Source of the DNA: Theileria orientalis strain Shintoku
Taxonomy: Eukaryota > Apicomplexa > Aconoidasida > Piroplasmida > Theileriidae
Reading direction: 5' to 3'
Assembly (NCBI RefSeq): GCF_000740895.1
Contig: NC_025262.1
Coordinates: forward strand, 62,001 to 126,000
DNA length: 64,000 nucleotides
Part shown: positions 40,637 through 49,392 of the stretch, piece by piece
How the letters are laid out: every line of letters starts with the position of its first letter
Numbering within the stretch: the stretch's first letter is position 1
Position numbers and translations under genes: made by a program
The notes under the pieces: model-generated
Seen by the model: only the letters and a program-made list of their open reading frames with translations
Told to the model about the DNA's origin: nothing
The model's database searches: none

Positions 40637-41168
40637 ATGACGGATAGTCCTCCTGAAGACCCTTTGTTTAATTATAGGCAACAACAAAGGGAGAATTACG
40701 AATCTCGTAATCATTCTGTATGTTTATTTGCTTTATAAAAAATTTTATATAGAACAATAGGAACTCGTTATTTCAAGACGATGTATACACTAACATTCAA
40801 TCAAATGATAGGTATTTTTCAATACTATGTAATTTTGTCTTACACTTAATTTATAACATTGCTTTTACATATCAATTGACAATTTATTTTAGGTATTCCG
40901 ATGGCAGACTCAATGGGTAATATTAATAATACTTTATATTCTGTTTTAGCGGTGTAGCCAGTGATCCAACATTCCTAGGGAGGTTATTTGGAATGCTGAG
41001 GAATAAGGCAAATACTTTATCGTAAGCCCACAAATTATTATAAATATTATCAGTAACTTTTTGGTTCCAAGCTATTCTAGTTTTACGACTTCTGAATCGA
41101 TATCAACGGTTTTGTTTTTCACAGTTGTTGGCTTCTCCCTTTTTTTCTTATTCCTGTTGTTGTTTTAA
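40637..41168 (+). CDS. Small tail-anchored membrane protein
   Basis: Five exons: 40637-40717, 40753-40811, 40893-40916, 40950-41021 and 41072-41168 (333 bp, 110 aa). Exon 3 is only 24 bp. The N-terminal 80 residues are polar, starting MTDSPPEDPLFNYRQQQ. The C-terminus is one hydrophobic segment, TVLFFTVVGFSLFFLFLLLF, followed directly by the stop, the layout of a tail-anchored protein. The preceding DPTFLGRLFGMLRNKA faintly recalls the DSTTGFLGKTMGKLKILS stretch of Bet1-type SNAREs, but a full SNARE heptad pattern is not evident. I leave the function open. Confidence 0.6.
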
Positions 41169-41462
41169 TTGTAATATATTATTCCTTTTATGTTTATTTT
41201 ATAATTATTTACATATTTTTACATTCACATCGTATATAGTTGAAATTTTAAAAGTTTAACTCCTTTGTTTATGTTTCTTGTCGCACTACACCGAAAAGTA
41301 TGATGTGAAATACATTAAAATCGTTTAATTATTAAATACATATTTAACATTTAACTTTGTATATTAACATAATACAACACCAAACTGATGTGTTGTTTGT
41401 TTTTTATTATTTAATACTGTGAACATTTTACTTTTCAAATTTTATGATTCTAATGTGTGATT
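41169..41462. other. Intergenic region
   Basis: About 290 bp, AT-rich, between two plus-strand genes. Nothing recognised. Confidence 0.35.
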
Positions 41463-42301
41463 ATGCAAATCCTTAAATTAATATTTGTTATTCAAATAAT
41501 CATAAATTCTAATTTAACACAGTCATCTAAACCGAAAAAGGACACTGAAAAGAACCCAGAGGATGTTTGTGATGGAGTATCCCAGGGAATACTATCACTA
41601 GTGAATGAACACAATGTACGATTAGTGACTTAAAACATATTTATTTTTCAGAATTTGGACGACAGGACCGTTGTCACTGCCGTTTTAAACAAGGAAGGTC
41701 TCAAACTCTTAAAGTTCGTATTACACACTTTACTAAGAACCTCATGAACACACATTTTGATACTCGCTTTAATTCATTTCAGGGGAAATGAGGAATTTAA
41801 GAAGTTAAAGCTTTCTAAAATACTCCCTCCCATTTTGATACTTCCAGATTCAAACGAGTGTTTAAAGATACACTCGGATAAGGAACCCTTAATTCTATGG
41901 TAAACAACTCAATTGAACCAGATTCATATAATTCAATTTAGTTCTTTCAACGAGTACTCTCGAAATGCTTGGTGGCTTCAACTAACAAAGCAAATTCTAT
42001 GCAACAACAGAGGCAAGGCAAGGAACGAAGTTTATGGCGATTCATCGATAGAAGAACAGGCAGAGGTGCTTATAATTAAACATTTTAGCTATTTGTTATG
42101 TTAAACTAGGTCAACAATTTTAATTTACACCAAACTCTTCGTGTAACATCGATTCACAGGATCTTGAGCATATTTTCAACAAGGACGATAAAACTGGAAT
42201 CAATATACACATTGATGGAAACGAAACCGAACTGCCCCAAAGTACTTTAAAATTTGTATCTAACACAATTTTTTTTAGTAAAAGTCCACTACAAAGGTTA
42301 G
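41463..42301 (+). CDS. Small secreted protein, unidentified
   Basis: Six exons: 41463-41615, 41652-41713, 41783-41899, 41942-42065, 42160-42241 and 42279-42301 (408 bp, 135 aa). The N-terminus MQILKLIFVIQIIINSNLTQ is a likely signal peptide. The mature part includes VCDGVSQGILSLVNEHN, KLSKILPPILILPDSNEC and the NEYSRNAWWLQLTKQIL segment. The last two junctions are uncertain: 42066-42159 was treated as one intron, and an alternative without the final intron would end at 42324. No family is recognised. A signal peptide plus several introns would also suit an ER or apicoplast protein. Confidence 0.5.
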
Positions 42302-42541
42302 ATGCCTCATTCACCTTGAAATGACAACACATTTTATTGAAAAGACAAATTTATTTGTATTTTTGTATATTTATTATTTTTTGTTAGTCAGTGTTAGTAA
42401 TTTTACTCATTGTATTGACGTTTTGCTACCTACTTTGGCTTAGTGAAATAAATTTGTAATATATTTTTTAACCATTTTTATTTTTGAAACAGGGACCATG
42501 TTTGTCATATTAAATTACATTCGGTCCTGCATATTTAAACT
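42302..42541. other. Intergenic region
   Basis: 240 bp of T-rich sequence before the kinase gene. No feature recognised. Confidence 0.3.
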
Positions 42542-44138
42542 ATGAAATCTGGGTTTTTACTGTCCACTGATCCCAGTGTTTCCGTTTTAAGTGAGAGACC
42601 TAGGGAATCTGACAAAACTTTGGGCTCTCGCAAGGTATTATTGTTACCCTTGTATATTATTTACACATTTAACCGTTTTTTATAATTTTTCCATAATATT
42701 CACACATGTTCTATTAATTTATTTTGTTTAGTACAAATACGACGACTTTGACTTCAACCGAGCCATTGGAACTGGCAATTTTTCTACAGTGTGGCACGTG
42801 ACTCTGAAAACGGACCCTCACAGGTCCTTTGCGATCAAATCATACAACATTGTTGGTAGACTAGCCGATTTTTACCTTAATTAACGCTCATACTACTCCT
42901 ATTTACTATCTATACTTGCTTAAATATCGCCAATTAATACAATTAATATACTTTTAGAACGATGTTACTTCGAAAAATCAGCACGTTTTTGTTAAACAGG
43001 AACGGTCTGCTCTGTTACACTTAAATTCTCCTGGTCACGAGAACGTCATTAAACTCGTCGGCACTTTCAGAGACCCCTCTTACGTGTACCTCGTCTACGA
43101 GTGCGCCGAGTATGTTCTGAATTTAGCTTAGCTTACTATTCATTTAGACTCGAGCTCTGGGAGTTGATCAAGCACTGCGGGTCAATTTTCGACGATATCG
43201 CTCGACACTTCTTTCTTCAAATCATCGACGGCTTGGAGTACATCCACTCCAAGGGCATTGTGCACCGGGACCTAAAGTGCGAAAACGTCGTGATTTCCGA
43301 GGGCACTTTGAAAATAATAGATTTCGGCTCGTCGAAGTTCCACACTGACTCAACCACGACCCGTTCTCAGTGCTTATCTGCTCCTGCTGATCCACATTCC
43401 GTTGTTGATCCTGACGAGCCAGCCGTCGACTCTAGTGAGCAGCACACGGGGAATCTGGACGATAGCAGTCACCAGCCTGGCAGTTCGGATCAGAACAACG
43501 GCTCCGCAGACTCACGCGGGTACCGGAAGAGCCGGGGGACCCGGGTCTTCGAGAACTACGTGGGCACTCCCAACTTCATGGACCCTCAGGCCATCTCGAA
43601 CAGGGACGCAGGCTTCAGGCGCGACTTCTGGAGCCTCGGCTGCCTCCTCTACCAGCTGCTCTGCGGGCGCCCTCCCTTTTCCGGCTCCACTGAGTACTTC
43701 GTGCTCAAGCGCGTGCGGGAGTTCGACCTCGTCTTTCCTGACTGCGTCAACTCTGACGCCAGGGACCTCGTCCGGCTCCTCCTCAGCTCCAACGAGCAGC
43801 CACCGCTCAGCTTCCCGCTGCTTCGCCAGCACCCCTTTCTCAGCGTCAACTTGGACTCAGTCAACTTTGTGCAGCTGCTCGAGCAGTCCCGGGAGTGGCG
43901 CCGCATCTGCTACCGCATTGGCGACCTGCTCATTCAACTCACTCGTTCTCGGTCTCCTGACACTACTGTGGAGTTTAAACACAAATTTGACGACTGCATT
44001 CGCAGTCTCAAGGACTCTGCTAAGAACTCTAATATGCACGTAATGGACCGGTTAGTAGATTTAATGTTCTGGTCTCTTGAGCAGACCAAACTTGAAATCG
44101 TTACTGAAACCTTCGAGGCTGATCGATGGTTATCTTGA
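42542..44138 (+). CDS. PDK1-like AGC protein kinase
   Basis: Four exons: 42542-42634, 42732-42851, 42958-43109 and 43148-44138 (1356 bp, 451 aa). Kinase motifs in order: DFNRAIGTGNFSTVW (Gly loop), FAIKSYNI (VAIK Lys), the VYLVYECAEGEL-type hinge region (YVYLVYECAE), IHSKGIVHRDLKCEN (catalytic loop), IIDFGSSKF (DFG), then FENYVGTPNFMDPQAI in the place of PDK1's FVGTAQYVSPELL, and DFWSLGCLLYQLLCGRPPF. Between DFG and GTPNF lies an unusual insert of about 75 residues rich in Ser, Asp and Gln. The usual APE/SPE is DPQ. No PH domain is apparent in the short C-terminus. PDK1 normally activates other AGC kinases such as PKA and PKG. Its last 9 bases overlap the antisense RPL41 coding sequence. Confidence 0.85.
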
Positions 44139-44302
44139 CCTTTGTCTCATTTTCCTTCTTTTTCTTTGGAGACGGTGCGTCCTCTTCTTCTTCCACTAAA
44201 TAATTTATTAGTTGCTGTTTCTTGTTTTAGTTACTTTTTTGTTCTTACCTTCCAGCGCATTTTTGCGTGGGCCTTCTTATACCTGCTGGCCCCGTGTGAC
44301 AT
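44130..44302 (-). CDS. RPL41: 60S ribosomal protein L41 (eL41)
   Basis: Two exons: 44249-44302 and 44130-44195 (120 bp, 39 aa), intron 53 bp. The C-terminal 25 residues, MRWKWKKKRTHRLQRKRR then KMRQRSR, are the entire universal eL41 protein, one of the smallest and most basic known. An upstream in-frame ATG adds MSHGASRYKKAHAK, which I take as the start because it reads as protein and an apparent 5' UTR intron acceptor lies just before it (ACATGTAG at about 44310). Translation could instead start at the inner Met (44260). The stop codon region overlaps the 3' end of the kinase coding sequence on the other strand. Confidence 0.9.
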
Positions 44303-45041
44303 TTTCAACCACCTACATGTTATTATATATTGCAAGCAACTATTAAGTAATTTGTGGATAGACAATCGTTCCCGATTTAGGGCACGTCATTCTCATCGGC
44401 ACAAATAGAAAGAGGTTTATAGATAATAAACGTACCTTAATCAAATAAAATTGTTTAAAAGATAGTTAATAATGAATTTGTTCTAGTGAGTTTATCCTGC
44501 CCCATGATTTATATGTGGTATTACTAAATTCTTTCACGCCAAGATGTAGGATTTTGGCTAATTTCAGAATTAGATATTATCACACATAATCATACAACAC
44601 ATCATAATTATGATCGTGCGTCTTTATTAACCTTCTTCGAATGATGTTAAAATTTACTATACACACTGCTGTCATTAATTAAGCACATTTTATACACATC
44701 AATTAACCTTCCACTAGTTATAATTATTGTATCTTTATATAAATATCAGTAACATTTTCAGAATGACTAACGTATTTTATTTATTTATATATGTGCCTTA
44801 TATTTAATGAATGGTGTGTTTTATTGTTTATTCTTTATAGAATAGTATAATTTTGATGGTTTTCACCTTATTTTATTTATTACATTCATTTGATGGTTTT
44901 GTTTACTATCATTTATTGTATAACTTACATTTTGTAATTCATTGTTCTTTTACAAACTTGCATCACTGTTTTACCAATTACGCCAAATACTAACATTTTG
45001 TGTTGATACACATTACAGTGTTATTGTGTACCATACTTAAC
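44303..45041. other. Divergent AT-rich intergenic region, RPL41 / AOS1
   Basis: About 740 bp. The first part should hold a 5' UTR exon and intron of RPL41. The rest is AT-rich with no exon recognised on either strand. Confidence 0.4.
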
Positions 45042-46389
45042 ATGAATTCTACCAGTGATGACTTATTAGAGGTGATTGATGTCTCCGAAGGAGAAAATGA
45101 TGTCAATCCTGACCATAGTGATCAAAATGACCTGACTGACTCCGGTTTAACGACCACCGATTCGTTGGTGTATGATAGGCAAATTAGACTTTGGGGACTT
45201 CAGGCTCAAAAGAAGTATTTTTGACTTTCTCAAGTTTCTGTAATCATTCTTAGGATAATGAACTCAAAGGTTCTGTTTCTGGGTAAAAACGGGATCCAAG
45301 AGGAGTGCATGAAGAACCTATTGTTGGCTGGTAGTTGAAGCTGTAGTAATTGCATATATTTAATTTATTAGGCATGAACGTCACCCTCATAAACGAACAC
45401 CTAGTCTCCGAACAGGACGTTAAGTTCAGTTTTTTTCTTAAATCCGAAGACGTTGGCAAGCAAGTGTGTTTTATATGAAATGTAGTTAAATCGACTAATT
45501 TATTTTCAGCACTCTGTGACTCTGTGTAAAAGAATGGCCAGTCTCACGACAAATGAAAAACGAATCTCTGGATTAAGTTCTAAGTTTCTTGGGGATGATG
45601 GTGGATATAAATTTGTTGACATGGAGCTCTTGAAGAGTTTCAATGTTATTTGTGTCTCAACTAATGACTATCCACTCCATAAACTTGTAAGTTAACTGTT
45701 TTGTTGAAACTCTTTAGGAATACGTGAATGAGACGTGTAGAGAGTTAGGAATAGCTTTTTTTGCGTCTATGTCCTGTGGAACACACGGTTATTTCTTCAC
45801 TGATTTAAATAAACACAAAGTGTATGTTAAATTGATAATCATTGTCATCTCAGGCTTGAAACTTTCAATAAAAAATCACCCTCTGTAACCATAGAATATC
45901 GCAGTCTGAGTGACGTCCTAAGTCAGGTAAGGCCTTTGAATCAATTATAATATGTAGCCTAAATTCCCTAGGAGGTGTGATCCGGTCGTAGCTAGCTTCT
46001 TTAGCCTAATCATGCTACTGAAAACAAAGGACCTCAGCGACTTTGGAGACGACGACCTTGAAGCGGCATCTGAAAAATACAATGGAAGGAAAGAAACGCT
46101 AAAGTTGGTTACATCTCTTACTTATTTGCCACACATTGCAAAATTAATCACTACTAATCCAGGCAAATGGTCGATATGTATGGAAGGGAGTTCCCAGTGA
46201 GCTCAAGTATACTTGGGGGCTACCTAGGTAACGATTTAAACACATTTATGTAGTTGCCACTGATATGGCAAGATTAATTCACCCTTAGCTCTGGAAATAC
46301 GTAAATTTGTTACTAATCAGCACGAAACAATCCCAAACTTCTGCGTGTTCGATATGGAAAACTCTTCAGTTTCTACAGCAATGCTATGA
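45042..46389 (+). CDS. AOS1: SUMO-activating enzyme subunit 1 (AOS1/SAE1-like)
   Basis: Exons traced: 45042-45214, 45254-45330, 45372-45463, 45510-45686, 45718-45821, 45854-45926, 45958 to about 46110, one uncertain exon within 46110-46227, and 46289-46389. After an acidic leader comes VYDRQIRLWGLQAQKK, the near-invariant ThiF/AOS1 entry motif. KVLFLGKNGIQEECMKNLLLAG covers the nucleotide-binding start in the GLGAEIAKNLVLAG position, though split over an exon end. FDMENSSVSTAML closes the protein. Near the C-terminus, GREFPVSSSILGGYL matches the EMAPVCAVVGGIL motif. However, that stretch and the preceding exon are in different frames with no clean splice joining them (46110-46200). AOS1 acts with UBA2 to activate SUMO. 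Confidence 0.8.
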
Positions 46390-46608
46390 CCTAAACTATT
46401 TTGAGGAAAACAACATGTTTTTAATGTGATTTTAGATTTTATATTTATTTACCTGATCGTGTGTAGTTATCGGTAGGGGGCTGTAACGACAACATAATCG
46501 CTTATCACTGTACTGAAAATACTAACCTTCTAGTTATATATACATTAGCAAGTTAATTAGTATTTGAATTCCGATTCTTCATAATGTAAATTTCCTAGTT
46601 CTTAGACA
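46390..46608. other. Intergenic region
   Basis: About 220 bp between two plus-strand genes. It contains a GC-richer patch, TCGGTAGGGGGCTGTAACGA, at about 46470, of unknown meaning. Confidence 0.35.
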
Positions 46609-48280
46609 ATGTTGTTATTTATTCTATTTCACATAATTGCCGTTTTAACAAACTATTCGTATTCTACACATAATTTTATAAGAAATGTAACATATTATTC
46701 CTATATTCCTTTGGAATCTCATAATTTTTTAACCAGGTAATTATTTTTGTATCTCTTACTCTAACACATTATTAACACACTTTTAATTTAGAAGATCGCA
46801 CTCGCAACCCTCGATATCGCATAAAACACACACGTTCATAAGCAATCGTAATTTACCAAGTTATAAATATGGCTCGCTGAGGAGTAATAAGTTGTTTAAC
46901 ACCGAGAAGGACCTGGAAAGTGAGGTTCAGGAATTGTATTCTGGACTAAAGGATAAGAAGTGGTCATTTTCAGACCTGCGAAACAGGTTAACTGATGAGG
47001 GAATCACTTTGAAGGGCTGTAATAAGCCTGATGACGTTATTAGAAGGGTCGCTCAGCTATCCCTGCTAGGGAAGAACGAGCTGGAACGCCATTTGCAGGA
47101 CAACGACCCCGATTTTCTGTATGAGTTCAATAATGTCCACGACTCCCTCAAGTCAGAGTATGAGAACCTGTCCAGTAAGGACCGGAAGGGCTTCATCAGT
47201 TCGTTAGTCAACACACTTAAGAAGTACGACTCGGCCCTTCCAGAAGATTACAAGGATGACGATGTCATTGAGCTCACCGCCAGGGTCAGGGCCAAGAATA
47301 AATTTGAGTTTAAACTGCCTCCAAGGTTCGAGTGTGCAACCATATGAATTTTCAGGTCAAGCAACTTCGGAGCCAACACCGTGGAAGCTTACATGGATGA
47401 AGCAAAAGCGCTGCTCGATGCATACAAAAAGACCAAGGACGATGAGTTTCTGAAGGTAATTTTTACCCAATTTAGCTATTTGTAATTTTTAAGCAACAGC
47501 TTCCATGGTTTTTATTTAGAAACACTTTGTTGATGAAGTGAAGGATGAGTTGAATGAGCTAAACGTCGGATATTCCGATTGCAAATCCGATGAAGAGCTG
47601 GTAAATAGGCTGGCGTACTCGAGAGTCATGCCGAAATTGACGAAGAAGCCCAAGCGGAAAATTGACAGAAGTTCAAAGTTTTTCAAAAACAGCCCCTTTC
47701 AGTCTTCGTTCACCGTGAAGGGCGGAGACTTTGGGGACCTAAGAAAACTCTTCGAGGCCGGCGCCGACAACATTTTCGACTTTGACTTTGGCAACGACTT
47801 CTTCGACCCTTTCAACTTCAACGGGCTCTCCATTTTCAAGGACCTGGCTCCTTTGCTTGGATTAGATCCAAACAGACTCTCGCAGCTTCAGTTCGAGTCA
47901 TCGGAGCAGGACGCTGACAGTGACACCTACGACTCCCGGCACAAGGATAAACGGCATGGCGACGAGGCGCATGAGCTTCGTGACGACGACAGGGACGCGC
48001 ACGTGGAAACTGACCCCTCACTCATCTCGTTGCAGCACAGGGCGGTGGATACTGGTGATCCCCGGATCCAGAATATGATCAACAAGGCCATAAAGGTAAC
48101 GGCGTTCTTCGCTCGTCTAAATACCCTTTGAAATTCACACATTTGTAGGACCCTACCCTGAGATCAGTTTTACTTACCGCTACTACCAAGGGCTACGAAC
48201 AGGCCAGGGAGATTTGGAACGGGAACGTGAAGGCTATGTACATTTTAGAAAAGTTAAACGAAAAGCACATTTTGTCCTAA
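46609..48280 (+). CDS. Leader-bearing protein with a C-terminal STI1-like segment, candidate apicoplast protein
   Basis: Five exons: 46609-46736, 46792-47325, 47356-47455, 47520-48095 and 48149-48280 (1470 bp, 489 aa). The N-terminus MLLFILFHIIAVLTNYSYST is a signal peptide, followed by an Asn/Ser/His/Arg stretch without acidic residues (RRSHSQPSISHKTHTFISNR): the two-part layout of apicoplast targeting leaders. The body is acidic and helical. A Phe/Asp-rich block (DFDFGNDFFDPFNFNG) precedes a C-terminal segment DPRIQNMINKAIKDPTLRSV that resembles STI1 motifs, found in cochaperones and Tic40. The apicoplast and cochaperone readings are inferences; I do not recognise an orthologue by name. Confidence 0.65.
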
Positions 48281-48586
48281 GATTTCTCCTACACTCAACC
48301 ATTTTTGTACACATTGCTCTCCTTTAATGTTTTATAGTTGATCTTCTCCGAATTTACAGTTTACTTGTGCTCCTATAGGTGAATTTTGTTTAAATACTTT
48401 TATGTGCACCATGATTCCTCTCGATTTCAAGGTTGTTGATCAAGCTCTATTTTGCCGACTGTATATATTCAACTAACTGTATAAATTTAACTTGTTTTTA
48501 TTTAATTTTAATGTGAATTTAATTTTGCTTTCTAAGGTTCGCGTTGATTCTTTAACCCATACACCCAAATATTATAGATTTTCAGT
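48281..48586. other. Intergenic region
   Basis: About 305 bp between plus-strand genes. No exon recognised. Confidence 0.35.
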
Positions 48587-49384
48587 ATGTTTTACAATAC
48601 ACATTTTAATAACAAGAACAATTTTGATGTTTTTGTGAGGAATAGGCTTTCGGATAACATGGAAGACCCGGGCTTAGGGGCGAATTTTGGTTTACACAAT
48701 GTGTACGACTTGTGTAAGGCTAAGCCTGCCAGCCCTGAGGATTCGCATCCTTGCGTCAACGAACTAAAGTTGAATTCTGAAGGCGTTTGGGAATGTGATA
48801 TTCACATCCCTGTTCAAGCAGGCAATCAGACCAATTTGAAGTCTATATACAGGAACGAGCCGAAGTTTTCGAAGAATGCTTTCGGCGTCGGCAACTTAAA
48901 CAAGGACATTTCTACTGCTGACACTGATTTTGAGGAGGACGAGGAGTGCGGTTCTAACTTCAAAAGGGCTCAGCGCAACTTCCCCGGCGGCAAGTTCATT
49001 CCTGTTTTTGGTCACAAAGGCTGCCACTTCCCTCCTGACTACCGCTTGGCAAACTCCAGGGCGGGCCCTCAGTTTCGTTTCGTCGTTCCTGGGGACTCTC
49101 ACAGACCCGGTTTTCGTCCTTACGTTAACAACCAGTTTTTGCGGCCACACCCGCTCGCCCGGTGGAATTCTTTGGAGAGGGAGGACGCCGACAGCTGGGA
49201 CCCGTTCAACTTAAAGGCCAGGCACTTAAACGGCTCCTTTGGGAACAATGCCACCTTCAATCACCATTTAAATAATCGATGGGTTCACGGTAATCCCTTC
49301 GGTCCCTTCAACAGGGAGCTTTTGGTTTATCCGAATCCCAATTTTCAGCCCGGCTCCAGTAATCAATTTAACAGATACTCTTAA
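48587..49384 (+). CDS. Unidentified Asn/Phe/Gly-rich protein, 265 aa
   Basis: Single exon starting MFYNTHFNNKNNFDVFVRN. There is no signal peptide or membrane span. The middle has an acidic patch (DTDFEEDEECGSNFKRAQR), and the C-terminal half is rich in Pro, Phe, Asn, Arg and Gly (FPGGKFIPVFGHKGCHFPPD, RPGFRPYVNNQFLRPHPLAR, GNPFGPFNRELLVYPNPN). Such composition is seen in RNA-binding or largely disordered proteins. I do not recognise a family. Codon use is GC-rich at third positions in the second half. The stop lies 8 bp from the stop of the convergent channel gene. Confidence 0.65.
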   Translation: MFYNTHFNNKNNFDVFVRNRLSDNMEDPGLGANFGLHNVYDLCKAKPASPEDSHPCVNELKLNSEGVWECDIHIPVQAGNQTNLKSIYRNEPKFSKNAFGVGNLNKDISTADTDFEEDEECGSNFKRAQRNFPGGKFIPVFGHKGCHFPPDYRLANSRAGPQFRFVVPGDSHRPGFRPYVNNQFLRPHPLARWNSLEREDADSWDPFNLKARHLNGSFGNNATFNHHLNNRWVHGNPFGPFNRELLVYPNPNFQPGSSNQFNRYS

Positions 49385-49392
49385 GTAATATA

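Noticed and set aside
43402..44043. 213-codon plus-strand frame rich in Ser and Thr
   Set aside because: Shifted frame inside the kinase exon, which has full kinase motifs in the other frame.
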